In this document: piece by piece, positions 38,823 to 48,103 of the stretch
Layout of the letters: each line of letters begins with the position of its first letter
Numbering within the stretch: the first letter of the stretch is position 1
IMG/VR virus record: IMGVR_UViG_3300020154_000003
Location: 1 to 64,000 of that record
DNA length: 64,000 nt
Strand: one strand, 5' to 3'
Origin: a virus
Program-made: the position numbers and the translations under genes
The notes under the pieces: model-generated
Database searches by the model: none
What the model saw: only the letters and a program-made list of their open reading frames with translations
What the model was told of the DNA's origin: nothing

Positions 38823-41546
38823 TTAGTTCTCGAAAGAAGCACCTGAAGGAGAGATTGTGAAGTTCAATCCAATGTATTCTACTGATTTAGTAGGTACGAT
38901 TGAGATTTCGCCATACAATTCATTTCTGTCTCTGCTCTCAGGGGTATTATTAGTATCATCCATTTTAACTTGGAATTGCTCTAATCCTCTTTCTCTCTTA
39001 ACAGTATCCAATATTGGATTAACTTTGTTCAAGAAGCTGTCGATTGTAGTTTGATCATTTTGTTCGAAAACAAGTCTAACCGCGATGTTAGAGATCAATA
39101 CTTTCAATTGCAACAACAATCTTCTAACGTTAACTCTGTCAAGAGCAGATTGTCTCTTTTGTAATGTCTTCTGTCCGAAGATAGCAACGCCAGTTTCAGG
39201 GAATGTTGCCATAGGGTTAATTCTACCGTTGTAAAGCGTGTCTCTTTCTTCAAGAGAAAGTTTTCTTCTTGCTCTCTTAGCATCGGTAACACCTCTTTGT
39301 AAACCTGCAGGAGCGAACCAAGGGAATGCAATGTTGTCATTGAATGCGATTGATTTAACAACCTCAGCAGTTGGAGGAATGTATACGTTTTGATTATTTG
39401 TTGTATCTCTAATTTGAATCCAAGGATAGTAGATTGCAGCGTAGCTAGAATCAATATCTGCAGCATCAAGTAAGTCAACAATGTCTTCAGCTAAAGTAGC
39501 TGTATCAGGCTGATCAGGAGCATCAATGATGTACAATGAGTCTGCTCTTCTTTCTTCAACCAATTCGATACCTGAATTAATAAGTGATAAGTTATCACTG
39601 AAGTTAATACCCGGAGTTGCGAATAAGTTGATAGTTACTTGCTCAGGATTTGCAAAAGTTTCAATTGCATTTGCCCATGCTTGGTAATCAGTAGCTACAG
39701 CAGATGCACTTGCAGCACCGTCATAAATCTGACCACTTGCGTAAAGGTCACCATTGCTTCTTCTTACTCTATGTTCATCCCAACCATCGAAACCACCATA
39801 AGGTACGAAAGTGAATTTTCTACTATTTTTAGCGAAGTATGCGTTTGAATTATCAGCCACATCACTTGCAGTTTGGAATGCTGATTCACCAACTTCGAAT
39901 TCACCGATGATTGTTGCACCATCAGAATATGAACCAGTTGCACCTGAATCTAAGTGGAAACCTTTTGTTTTAAGATAGCCACTAGGAGCGTTACCATTGC
40001 TAGTGCTAATATCTAAACCAGCAAAATTGAATAAGTTTTGGTTGATGCCAGTACCTTCCAAGTTTGCTGCATCATAAGCTTTTTCAGACACACCAAGATA
40101 AGTTCTGTTAACTCTGTCAGTAGTTTCGTAAGATGTTTTATAGAACATTGCAGGTGCTTTAGCGTCACTTCCAAAAGAAGTTGCAGAAGCTGCGAAATCG
40201 TAATAAACATATCCTTCAAAACCAGCAGGGAACGCATCGTTAGGAGCATTAGCATCAAGTTCAAGCATGATGAAATTGCTCTGAATATCGAAATCACCAT
40301 CCGATGTACCGATTCTGTTACCAATATAGTTGTTTAAACCTTTCTGCATTGAGCATCTTAAGAATGACTCAAGAGGCACCATATTATCGTCAGTATCATT
40401 GAAATCACGGACAATAATGTCGAATTCTTTTGAAACTGGATCGATGTTTTGGATTGAAATTTTAATCTCTCTGTTAGCTGCGTTACCGTCAGAAATAGAG
40501 ATGAATTTGAATAATCTCTCAACAGTGTTACCACGCAATTCAGAAACAACCCAAGGAGTCTCAGGAGTTTTAAATGCATCTCTGTAATCTGTGAAGGCTG
40601 AAGATGTTGCTTTAACAAGGGTGCTAGAAACACCATATGCAACGCCATCAGCATCTAATTTCTTAATTAAATCAGGAAATACTGATTCAACATATATTTT
40701 TGTGTTTTTACCTTTTGGTTTATTACCAAGTACATTCGAGATGAAGTCTCTTGAATCAGGATTCAATGATACTACATATTCTTCAGAGCCATCAGCACCA
40801 GTTGCAGTGATTGTGAATTTACCAAACAAGTCACCAGTGCCTGTGTTGGTTGCATTTGAAGTAATTGTTACTGCACTCGCATCAAAAGTTGTTTCAGGAG
40901 AAGCATCTTCAACATCTTCAACAGATGCTCTTGATCTGATGAGAGCAACTACCATGTTTTCGTAGTCAGAAAGAGTGTTAGCAGTAATTGTTCTTGTGAA
41001 ATCTGTAACAGTTCCGCTACCACTAGAGTAAGTAAGAACACTTATTTCGTGTTGGACTGTAGTGAAAAAGCTTCCAGTTTTTGTGTAACCAGTATTAACA
41101 ATGCCAGTCTCTCCAGTTGCTGTGATAGACATACCCAAATATGAGCCATTACTATATGCTTCAACTGTTGATCCTGTTGCTGTTTGTCCTGTTGTTGATG
41201 TGTCAACACCTGCACTAAGCGTTACTGCCCATGCTGGCCCTGCCTGATAACCAGACAAACCAAGAACTCTAGTAACGTAAAGTTGATTTGATTGATCCAA
41301 ATAAGAATTTGCCACATAAGGTAGTTGATATTTCAAATCACCTGAAGGGAATTTCTCAATAGATTGTTCACCAAATCTCGCTCTAAATTGTCCTTTGTCC
41401 TCAATCGCTACTGGTTGAAATGCTGGCCCTTTAGGAGTTTCGCCAACCAAACCAAGGGTGGTTACACCAACTGTTTTGGTTACGAATGATAAGTCTTGTT
41501 CTCTAAATTTTACTCCGGGGCTAACGAATACAAAGTTATTTGCCAT
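38823..41546 (-). CDS. Tail sheath protein, T4 gp18-like
   Basis: Contractile sheath subunit of 907 residues. The N-terminus FVSPGVKFREQDLSF and LGLVGETPKGPAFQPVAI match sheath proteins, and the C-terminal domain holds the typical IFGQKTLQ, RVNVRRLLLQLK and SIVPTKSVEYIGLNFTI segments of gp18/Mu-type sheaths. The protein is long (T4 gp18: 659); the extra length is mainly a T/S/G-rich beta segment at ~115-270 that probably forms surface-exposed domains. The gene has its own late promoter and is followed by a bidirectional terminator. Confidence 0.9.
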   Translation of the reverse strand: MANNFVFVSPGVKFREQDLSFVTKTVGVTTLGLVGETPKGPAFQPVAIEDKGQFRARFGEQSIEKFPSGDLKYQLPYVANSYLDQSNQLYVTRVLGLSGYQAGPAWAVTLSAGVDTSTTGQTATGSTVEAYSNGSYLGMSITATGETGIVNTGYTKTGSFFTTVQHEISVLTYSSGSGTVTDFTRTITANTLSDYENMVVALIRSRASVEDVEDASPETTFDASAVTITSNATNTGTGDLFGKFTITATGADGSEEYVVSLNPDSRDFISNVLGNKPKGKNTKIYVESVFPDLIKKLDADGVAYGVSSTLVKATSSAFTDYRDAFKTPETPWVVSELRGNTVERLFKFISISDGNAANREIKISIQNIDPVSKEFDIIVRDFNDTDDNMVPLESFLRCSMQKGLNNYIGNRIGTSDGDFDIQSNFIMLELDANAPNDAFPAGFEGYVYYDFAASATSFGSDAKAPAMFYKTSYETTDRVNRTYLGVSEKAYDAANLEGTGINQNLFNFAGLDISTSNGNAPSGYLKTKGFHLDSGATGSYSDGATIIGEFEVGESAFQTASDVADNSNAYFAKNSRKFTFVPYGGFDGWDEHRVRRSNGDLYASGQIYDGAASASAVATDYQAWANAIETFANPEQVTINLFATPGINFSDNLSLINSGIELVEERRADSLYIIDAPDQPDTATLAEDIVDLLDAADIDSSYAAIYYPWIQIRDTTNNQNVYIPPTAEVVKSIAFNDNIAFPWFAPAGLQRGVTDAKRARRKLSLEERDTLYNGRINPMATFPETGVAIFGQKTLQKRQSALDRVNVRRLLLQLKVLISNIAVRLVFEQNDQTTIDSFLNKVNPILDTVKRERGLEQFQVKMDDTNNTPESRDRNELYGEISIVPTKSVEYIGLNFTISPSGASFEN

Positions 41547-41601
41547 TTGCTATTGATATTTTAGTTTATAATTATAATTTGCTTAGTTTGAAACTTTTTT
41601 T

Positions 41602-41609
41602 ATAAATAC
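41602..41609 (-). promoter_or_regulatory. Late promoter motif for the sheath gene
   Basis: The minus strand reads TAGTATTTATAAAAAAAGT, 55 nt before the sheath ATG at 41546. It is divergent from the plus-strand copy at 41645, with 35 nt between the cores. Confidence 0.65.
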
Positions 41610-41644
41610 TATTCTTTCCGTCAAAATCAATATTTTTCGACATT

Positions 41645-41652
41645 GTATTTAT
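41645..41652 (+). promoter_or_regulatory. Late promoter motif
   Basis: TTGTATTTATAAAAAATAA; the core ends 22 nt before the ATG at 41675. Confidence 0.7.
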
Positions 41653-41674
41653 AAAAAATAATAAGTACTCATTT

Positions 41675-43813
41675 ATGGGAAATAAGTCATACAGGATAAA
41701 AACTACCGCAGGTGGTAGTGATAAATACTTGAAAGTTAAGCTAGAGCAAGAAACTGACCTCGTAGAAATTTTATCGTTGAAAATAACCCAAAAGGACATT
41801 TACGCTAGTTTTAACGCTGATTTTGGGGTTCTGGTCGGTAGAGTGCTTGCAAATGGAGGAATAGGGATTCCGAATGCCAAAATTTCAATTTTTATACCGA
41901 TTACGGATGACGATAAGACCAATTCAGAAATAGCTTCAATTTACCCATATACCAATCCAAGGGATAAAAATGCTGATGGGGTTCGATATAATCTTCTTCC
42001 ACGGGTTGCAGTTAATAACCCATTCAATACCGCAGGTCAATTCACACCAGCCGTGCCAGTAGGTACTTTCCCTACAAAAGAGGAAATCACGACAAATGAG
42101 ACATTCTTAGAGGTTTACAAGAAGTATTTTAAATACACCACCGTAACTAACACCTCAGGAGATTATATGATCTACGGGGTTCCTGTGGGCCTCCACACAG
42201 TTCATATGTCTGTGGATGTAACTGACATTGGGGATTATTCAATGACTCCCGGAACTATGGTGAGCCAGCTTGGTTATTCGCCAGTACTGTTCGAAAATAA
42301 TAAGGTAAAGTTCAGTACTGACTTAGATACTATACCAAATATTGAAACCCAAAATATAAGTGTGGACATTCGACCTTTTTGGGGTGATCGAGATAATTTC
42401 GAGATTGGTATAACCAGACAAGATTTTAAAATTCGTGCTACGTTGGTTTCAAGCGTGACAGTATTTGGTGCTGGATTCACCGATAATTTTTATGCTTCAT
42501 ATGGTAGAGACGATTATTTTGGGGATAGAGATGATTCAGCATCAGCGATGTCTCAAAATGAAGGGGAATATCCTCAACCTGCTAGTGGTGATGCTGGCGT
42601 TCGTGATGGTGTTAAGTATAACGTTGGTGTTGCATCAAGAAGAAATGGATTATTTGAGATTGAAGTGTATACAATTCCAAATACTGTCACGATGAATGAA
42701 ATTCAGAGTGGTGATTTTAATACGACAACGGACATACAGCTATTAGATAAGTCTCAATATAATGAAATTTTAGATGATGGTATGTTTATTCTAACATTAC
42801 CTTGCAATAGAGCCAAAAAAGTAGTAAATGAGTTTGGTGAGTTGGTTGATACAACTGATGATGATCCTAATGGTATTTTTACGCAATTCGTTGGTATGTT
42901 TATTATTGATTATGGGCCAGAATTGTCACAATATCAAATAAATAATGTGACTGATAGAAGTCAAAGAAGTAGACAAGACAGAACAAGAATTAAAATTCCT
43001 CAATCTGCTCCAGACCCTGTGTTGGAGGAAATTTTTGGACTTACTTTTGAAGCTTCAGACACGTTTTCCACTGAAAGAGATGGAAATTTTGGTGGAAAAA
43101 CTAAAGAACAACGAATAGAATTGAATGAGCGATGGAGAAAACAAGCATTCAATTTTGAGGGAGGTAAAATATATAGTGTTGCAAAATTCTATGGAACTGC
43201 TTACGAAGATCAGGCTGGTGCTAGAGTTAGATACTCGATGACTGGCGATACTACAAATAAAAATCTTGACGTTTGGAGAAATGCTGGTGGCTTACCTCAA
43301 TTAAGTAGTGGCGACACGGCGCAGGAATTTCCATATAACGTTACTAATGCGACATACAATTTTAATTGGAGTAATGCTCCTGAGCCATTAATATCAAACG
43401 TAAAAACTTTTGCTGGTGAATGGTTAAATATGTGTATTTATTTCCCGCAAATATTTAATTATACTGGTGGTGAACAAGATGTTACACGTATGTTAACTAC
43501 TGATTATGCTGGTCATACCGATATGACTATTGAAAATACTTACAATGTGGTAGGTACAAGAAAAGATACGTCTTACTTCTTGAGATCGGACATTCATCAA
43601 TCAACATTTATTGAAGTACCTAAAGCGGATTTAGTTAATATAATTCAGAATGCACCCGATAAAAAAGGATTTACTAGTGCTGATCCTGAATTTCTTTCAA
43701 ATCCATTAAGTGGTTCATACCAAGGATTGGCCGACACAAAATACTTTTATCGAGGTTTACATGATGCTGATGTTATCACATTTTTGCAACAAAATGGTAT
43801 TATATCGGCATAA
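41675..43813 (+). CDS. Large virion protein with carboxypeptidase-regulatory-like domain
   Basis: A 712-residue predicted virion protein. Near the N-terminus GVLVGRVLANGGIGIPNAKI (~50-69) and NTSGDYMIYGVPVGLHTVHM (~155-174) are the opening and closing strands of a carboxypeptidase-regulatory/CNA-B-like beta-sandwich, split by a ~75-residue insertion. The remainder is beta-rich with many aromatic and G/D turns. Late promoter upstream, terminator downstream. It might be a baseplate wedge or tail-tip component; no T4 counterpart was recognised. Confidence 0.6.
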   Translation: MGNKSYRIKTTAGGSDKYLKVKLEQETDLVEILSLKITQKDIYASFNADFGVLVGRVLANGGIGIPNAKISIFIPITDDDKTNSEIASIYPYTNPRDKNADGVRYNLLPRVAVNNPFNTAGQFTPAVPVGTFPTKEEITTNETFLEVYKKYFKYTTVTNTSGDYMIYGVPVGLHTVHMSVDVTDIGDYSMTPGTMVSQLGYSPVLFENNKVKFSTDLDTIPNIETQNISVDIRPFWGDRDNFEIGITRQDFKIRATLVSSVTVFGAGFTDNFYASYGRDDYFGDRDDSASAMSQNEGEYPQPASGDAGVRDGVKYNVGVASRRNGLFEIEVYTIPNTVTMNEIQSGDFNTTTDIQLLDKSQYNEILDDGMFILTLPCNRAKKVVNEFGELVDTTDDDPNGIFTQFVGMFIIDYGPELSQYQINNVTDRSQRSRQDRTRIKIPQSAPDPVLEEIFGLTFEASDTFSTERDGNFGGKTKEQRIELNERWRKQAFNFEGGKIYSVAKFYGTAYEDQAGARVRYSMTGDTTNKNLDVWRNAGGLPQLSSGDTAQEFPYNVTNATYNFNWSNAPEPLISNVKTFAGEWLNMCIYFPQIFNYTGGEQDVTRMLTTDYAGHTDMTIENTYNVVGTRKDTSYFLRSDIHQSTFIEVPKADLVNIIQNAPDKKGFTSADPEFLSNPLSGSYQGLADTKYFYRGLHDADVITFLQQNGIISA

Positions 43814-43816
43814 AAA

Positions 43817-43840
43817 AAAAGCCTCCATATGGAGGCTTTT
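43817..43840. terminator. Bidirectional intrinsic terminator
   Basis: The perfect palindrome AAAAGCCTCCAT/ATGGAGGCTTTT separates two convergent genes. The A/T ends serve as T-tracts on either strand. Confidence 0.85.
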
Positions 43841-43859
43841 CGGTTTAGGTCTGGTTAGG

Positions 43860-44360
43860 TTATTTTAATGTGAATGTCATGACAACCTTCTCAACGTCTT
43901 GAAGCCGCATACCCGAATTAACTTGTACGGTCTTCTTACTTAAATCTTTTGCTGGTGTTATGATCTCGAATTCCCATCCATTACTTGTGGTGACCAGTAA
44001 CTTTCCGTTGGTTTCCTTCACTTCATATGTTGATTCTACAGTTTTCGATTGACAATTTAATATTTGTGATGCTTTTGCACCTGCAGCAAATTTAAAGTCA
44101 ATATCTTCAAGGTTGGCTTTTACTGCTTGAGGAAAGCCTGTTTCATCACAACCTCCATTGAAGGTGTAATCAACGGAATTATCGGTAACTACAATGGATT
44201 GAAGTTCCCATGTTCCAATAATCCCTTCTTTCACCAATTCCAGATTGGTTTTAGTAGGTTCTTTTGGTTGCGGGTCTTCCGACTCATCTCCACACGAAGT
44301 GAAAGACAGGGCTACAACGGCCAAAACCATTGTAAAAAGGCTGAATTTAAGGTTTTTCAT
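43860..44360 (-). CDS. Surface lipoprotein of Bacteroidota type
   Basis: The N-terminal signal peptide (residues 1-22, basic start MKNLK, hydrophobic core, LSFTSC lipobox with lipidated C23) is followed by an acidic stretch GDESEDPQPKE. That resembles the lipoprotein export signal that sends Bacteroidota lipoproteins to the cell surface. The mature part (~140 residues) begins NLELVKEGIIGTWELQSI, reminiscent of lipocalin-like domains in Bacteroidota lipoproteins, with strands ending in VVMTFTLK. It is a lone minus-strand gene bracketed by a terminator and a divergent late gene, without a late motif. A role in surface exclusion is possible. Confidence 0.75.
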   Translation of the reverse strand: MKNLKFSLFTMVLAVVALSFTSCGDESEDPQPKEPTKTNLELVKEGIIGTWELQSIVVTDNSVDYTFNGGCDETGFPQAVKANLEDIDFKFAAGAKASQILNCQSKTVESTYEVKETNGKLLVTTSNGWEFEIITPAKDLSKKTVQVNSGMRLQDVEKVVMTFTLK

Positions 44361-44448
44361 AATATTAAAGTTTATTTAAGTGTCTGTTAATCAATTATAC
44401 GTAAATAAGTTAAAAATGTTTTGGTTTATTGAAAAAATCATTTATTAG

Positions 44449-44456
44449 CTATTTAT
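44449..44456 (+). promoter_or_regulatory. Late promoter-like motif (one mismatch)
   Basis: TTAGCTATTTATACGT, only 4 nt before the ATG at 44461. If used as a promoter it would give a nearly leaderless or internally starting transcript, so its use is doubtful. Confidence 0.35.
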
Positions 44457-44460
44457 ACGT

Positions 44461-45603
44461 ATGAATGAGCCAATTCAGATTCAGTTAGGAAGTAGTAGAA
44501 GTGTAAACAGTATAAATGTTGACGAATACGTAAATATAGGTCTTCAAAGTAATGAAGTCACGATTTTACCATATAGTCAAACCTCAGTTATAAATGTGGC
44601 TGAAATATTTGATAACGAAAGACAGGCGAGTTTAAATTATAGAATATATGGTGACGTGGATTTTTTGAGTGTTGTTAATGGATTGTTAAAAACTTATACA
44701 AAAGTCTCTGATTTTTTCACAAGGCCATTAATAGGATCGGAACAGCTTGGGCTAACACGGAATCTTTTGAATTGTTTTGATATTTATCTTTGTAAATTAT
44801 CAACTGGTCATACTTCGGGTGCATCGTCATTATATAATACAAGATACGAAATTTTAACAAATCTATCTGACATTGAACTTTACAATTCAGGTTACGGTAA
44901 GAATATCTTCAACGATCAAAAGTATTCCTTTAATTTTAATATAGACGTTGATGTTACTGATATGTGGGACAGTTTCGGTAAACCGATAATGAATCTTTAT
45001 CTGTTCTTTAATTTTAAGCCTGTGATTGAAAAAGGAGAAACAGTTTCAAAAAAATTCTTCATACCTTCTGCTCCAGATCAACCAATAACGTATCAAGTTT
45101 ATAGTAAAGGTGACGTTGTAGATGGTGATTTGGTTTTTTATGAAAAATCGAATTTTGAAGAAGTTCTCATTGAAAGGCAAGAATATTTTGTCACTTTCCC
45201 TTGTACCGATGTGGGCATAAACGTCTTACAATTTAAATATTATCCTTTTGTTCCAGTAAAGTTAAGAGATTTTTCAGATGTTATTGTGAGTGCCAATATT
45301 AGTGGAACTAGTATAAACGATACTGAAATACCTTCATATGCAGTGAAAATCGATAATGATGGTAATTATATTTGGAAAAACATTTTAGAAAATGGATATA
45401 TTGACCCCATCTCAAACTTGGGTGTTAATCATCCCTTTGTTAACAACACACACTATGTATTTACTAATGTAATACTGGATTTAGTACCTGATTTAGACAA
45501 CTCATTTACTCAAACTGCATTTACTAACATTAAGTTTGGCCCGAATACTTTACTTAACAGCAAGCCAATAACTTCACTTAACAACCTTGGGACAAAATGT
45601 TAA
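44461..45603 (+). CDS. Unknown virion protein
   Basis: The 380-residue protein is beta-rich with alternating hydrophobics (QIQLGSSRSVNSINVDEYV, EVTILPYSQTSVINV) and no recognised domain. It overlaps the next gene by 7 nt and follows the large virion gene at 41675 on the same strand. Tail or baseplate membership is inferred from the neighbourhood. Confidence 0.55.
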   Translation: MNEPIQIQLGSSRSVNSINVDEYVNIGLQSNEVTILPYSQTSVINVAEIFDNERQASLNYRIYGDVDFLSVVNGLLKTYTKVSDFFTRPLIGSEQLGLTRNLLNCFDIYLCKLSTGHTSGASSLYNTRYEILTNLSDIELYNSGYGKNIFNDQKYSFNFNIDVDVTDMWDSFGKPIMNLYLFFNFKPVIEKGETVSKKFFIPSAPDQPITYQVYSKGDVVDGDLVFYEKSNFEEVLIERQEYFVTFPCTDVGINVLQFKYYPFVPVKLRDFSDVIVSANISGTSINDTEIPSYAVKIDNDGNYIWKNILENGYIDPISNLGVNHPFVNNTHYVFTNVILDLVPDLDNSFTQTAFTNIKFGPNTLLNSKPITSLNNLGTKC

Positions 45604-46331
45604 AATATAATGTTCGTATATCGCCAGTTGGTAATGATTTAAATTTAACATTTCCCCTTTCCAGTAAATCAAACTTGAGTGGGTTAAGTCAGGATATTCA
45701 AGACCTTGTGACTGATCAGTCGGATAACAGTATTAATTTAGGTACGGATGGAGAAAAAACTCGGTTTACTCCTAACGGATTTACAGGTATCACATTTTGG
45801 AATGGTATTATGACTGGTTTTACCACGTTAGAAGTTAAAACTCAAGCATATGTTAATAGTTTCTTCATCATTCAAATCTATGATACACCAGTAAGCGATA
45901 CTCAAACCTTGCTGCATACCAGTTTCATTAATGGTTATTATTTTACAACAGGAGTGACTGCCATTTTTGATTGGACGAACGTGTTTGAATACACTGACCT
46001 TCACATACCTACTGATTATTTGGCAACTTTTTCAGGTAATACTGTTAATGTATATTGTAAAACTAATTTTTATAATGCTAAATTAGGTAAAATTGATCCG
46101 TTTTACGATGTGTATGCAACTGGCAATACAGAATCGAAACTTTATAAAATGATGACTTTGAATAAAACGAATAGAACCTATTCAATTACTGGAAATATGC
46201 ATTTTGCCAAGATCAATAATCCAGAATATGTAGAATTGATCAATGACAGCATTGAATCCTTTAATGTTGAGAAGCCAACTTACCCTACAGGGAATACTTT
46301 CAATCCAAACGGTACGTATACAATCATTTAA
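45597..46331 (+). CDS. Unknown virion protein
   Basis: A 244-residue beta-rich protein starting YNVRISPVGNDLNLTFPLSS. It contains segments with a jelly-roll-like alternation (FTGITFWNGIMTGFTTLEV, FFIIQIYDTPVSD). No family was recognised. Its 7-nt overlap with the preceding gene makes a two-gene unit. A late promoter for the next gene starts right after its stop. Confidence 0.55.
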   Translation: MLKYNVRISPVGNDLNLTFPLSSKSNLSGLSQDIQDLVTDQSDNSINLGTDGEKTRFTPNGFTGITFWNGIMTGFTTLEVKTQAYVNSFFIIQIYDTPVSDTQTLLHTSFINGYYFTTGVTAIFDWTNVFEYTDLHIPTDYLATFSGNTVNVYCKTNFYNAKLGKIDPFYDVYATGNTESKLYKMMTLNKTNRTYSITGNMHFAKINNPEYVELINDSIESFNVEKPTYPTGNTFNPNGTYTII

Positions 46332-46341
46332 GAAAGTTTTA

Positions 46342-46349
46342 GTATTTAT
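46342..46349 (+). promoter_or_regulatory. Late promoter motif
   Basis: TTTAGTATTTATTATAAAGT; the core ends 14 nt before the ATG at 46364. Confidence 0.72.
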
Positions 46350-46363
46350 TATAAAGTATTTTT

Positions 46364-47134
46364 ATGGAAAAAAAGTCACTAAATGAGCATATTGATAGAA
46401 TGATAAAAATTTCGGAATACAAAATTCCTGAAACCAAAAGAACTTTGGTTGAAATGTCGTTACCTATCGGTGAAGTGGCCCCAATGGGACAACAACCACA
46501 GCAACAAAATCCTGCTCAGGTAGATCAAGCCTTCGAAAGAGAGGTTGATGCAGCACTTAATCAAATAATGCAGACTTTACCACAAGAATTACAGAAAATA
46601 GCGACCACACAAGGTGATAAAGACGGTCAAATTGAACCAATAGGTCAGGAAAATCAACAACCTGCTGCCCAACCACAAGGTAATCCTGTAGCTGAAGCTG
46701 AATTAAATGAAGCAGTGGGAGCACTGATCGCAGGTGGAGCCTTGGCATTGCCCGCAATAGGTAATTTAGTAGGAAAAGCGATCTCTTTTTTAGGTAAAAG
46801 AGCCGATAGTCAAGTAATTCAAAAGATGGGTGATCGTGTAACCCATGCTGCGGAGCATTTACATCATAAATATGAATCTATTATTGATAGAATTCTCAGT
46901 CCCTTAACGAAAAATCTCGATCCAAACACCAGAAAGTTAATTAACAAAGGCGTTTTTTACGCGATTGTTGCTGCTTTAGGTGGTGCTGGTGCAATTGGAG
47001 CCACACACGCAGTACAAGGAGGTAACATTGGCCTTGCTGCCGTTGAAGGTGGATTGACAGGAGTGAAAGCCAGCGAGTTAGTTGCTGCAGCCCGCACAAT
47101 TATCCCAAGAATTTTGAGCCAAGTAGTTGCGTAA
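46364..47134 (+). CDS. Late protein with LNEHI N-terminal tag and hydrophobic helices
   Basis: A 256-residue protein whose N-terminus (LNEHIDRMIKISEYKIPET, residues 6-24) matches that of the 7263-8003 protein. A TLVE motif follows at about 27-30, similar to the L-x-E sites cut by T4-type prohead proteases. A Q/P-rich linker (~40-110) leads into a G/A-rich hydrophobic segment (ALIAGGALALPAIGNLVG) and a second one (YAIVAALGGAGAIGATHAV). The hydrophobic C-terminal half could insert into membranes. A late promoter lies 14 nt upstream. An internal or ejected virion protein is the favoured guess. Confidence 0.6.
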   Translation: MEKKSLNEHIDRMIKISEYKIPETKRTLVEMSLPIGEVAPMGQQPQQQNPAQVDQAFEREVDAALNQIMQTLPQELQKIATTQGDKDGQIEPIGQENQQPAAQPQGNPVAEAELNEAVGALIAGGALALPAIGNLVGKAISFLGKRADSQVIQKMGDRVTHAAEHLHHKYESIIDRILSPLTKNLDPNTRKLINKGVFYAIVAALGGAGAIGATHAVQGGNIGLAAVEGGLTGVKASELVAAARTIIPRILSQVVA

Positions 47135-47137
47135 TTG

Positions 47138-47174
47138 TTAACTTTTGTTAGATTTGCTATTCTAACAAAGTTAA
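47138..47174 (+). promoter_or_regulatory. Long imperfect hairpin before the DnaQ-like gene
   Basis: TTAACTTTTGTTAGA (47138-47152) pairs with TCTAACAAAGTTAA (47161-47174), a 14-bp stem with one bulged T and an 8-nt loop. It ends three nt before the ATG at 47178. No T-run follows, so it may affect translation or RNA processing rather than termination. Confidence 0.45.
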
Positions 47175-47177
47175 ATA

Positions 47178-47867
47178 ATGAAATATGTATCCATTGACAT
47201 CGAAACTACTGGTCTCGATGAAAATCAACATCAAATACTTGAATTTGCTGCAATAATTGAGGACACTCAACTTAATCTTTCCTACGAAGACATCCCTAAA
47301 TTCAGAAGGGTAATTATCAATCCAGATGATAAATATGTTTTTTCTTCATATGCATGTAGTTTAAATACACGTCTCGTTAAAATTATATCGAGAATTGTCG
47401 AAAATAATTCTTTTGATAAAATTAATCTCCCTAACATGGATGATGGGTATTGTTATCCCGACAATCTAATTGTTTCATTTGCAGATTTTTTAACATCTAA
47501 TGATGATAAATGGGCAAGATCGTTTCAAAAAGAAATTATTCCAGTAGGGAAAAATTTTAAAGGCTTTGACCAGAAATTTATTACACGATTGAAGCACTTC
47601 AACGAGTTTATAAAGTTTGAATATAGAACCTTAGACCCTGCCTCACTTTTTGTTAATTGGGATGAAGACGCTTCAGTACCATCTACGAGTACATGTAAAA
47701 AAAGAGCGGGATTAGGAAATTCAGTATCTCACGAAGCATTGGCAGATGCTTGGGATGTAATTCAATTATTTCGGTTCGACAGAGAACAAAAAAATGAATT
47801 CAAAAGATTAAAAAAATTGAATGAACCTAATTTTGATGTGTATAATGGTAAAACACTATTGGGATGA
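47178..47867 (+). CDS. DEDDh 3'-5' exonuclease, DnaQ/RNase T-like
   Basis: The ExoI motif SIDIETTGLD (D7, E9), an ExoII-like KNFKGFDQKF and an ExoIII-type SHEALADAWDV (H...D) identify a DEDDh exonuclease. The length, 229 residues, fits stand-alone proofreading or oligonucleotide-trimming enzymes. An insertion of ~45 residues after the first motif holds an RIV-rich strand. The gene overlaps the following small gene by 4 nt. It could degrade DNA or RNA; the substrate is not evident. Confidence 0.8.
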   Translation: MKYVSIDIETTGLDENQHQILEFAAIIEDTQLNLSYEDIPKFRRVIINPDDKYVFSSYACSLNTRLVKIISRIVENNSFDKINLPNMDDGYCYPDNLIVSFADFLTSNDDKWARSFQKEIIPVGKNFKGFDQKFITRLKHFNEFIKFEYRTLDPASLFVNWDEDASVPSTSTCKKRAGLGNSVSHEALADAWDVIQLFRFDREQKNEFKRLKKLNEPNFDVYNGKTLLG

Positions 47868-48103
47868 AAGCAATAATTCACAAACCAACGGGTAGTTGGG
47901 TACAATTCGTAGGATTAGAAGTAGGTATTTCCGAACTACCACAGTTATTTCCAACTTCTTCATCTTTAGAAGGATTGGTAGAATACAATAAAGTCTTCAA
48001 TCACGAATTGGACATCACTGACCTTGAAATGATTGATGTGGTTATCGTCACGAAGAGTGAATACGATAGATTAAGGAGCAATTGCAGCCCAAGTTCCACC
48101 TAA
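47864..48103 (+). CDS. Small unknown protein coupled to the exonuclease
   Basis: A 79-residue protein sharing ATGA with the DnaQ-like gene. Alternating strand-helix pattern (AIIHKPTGSWVQFVGLEV), ending VVIVTKSEYDRLRSN. No family was recognised. Its last 33 nt are antisense to the end of the large fibre gene. Confidence 0.55.
   Translation: MKAIIHKPTGSWVQFVGLEVGISELPQLFPTSSSLEGLVEYNKVFNHELDITDLEMIDVVIVTKSEYDRLRSNCSPSST

Noticed and set aside
44361-44460. A Bacteroidota-type promoter for the lipoprotein gene.
   Set aside because: TTG and T/A-rich segments are present but no TAnnTTTG at proper spacing could be found.
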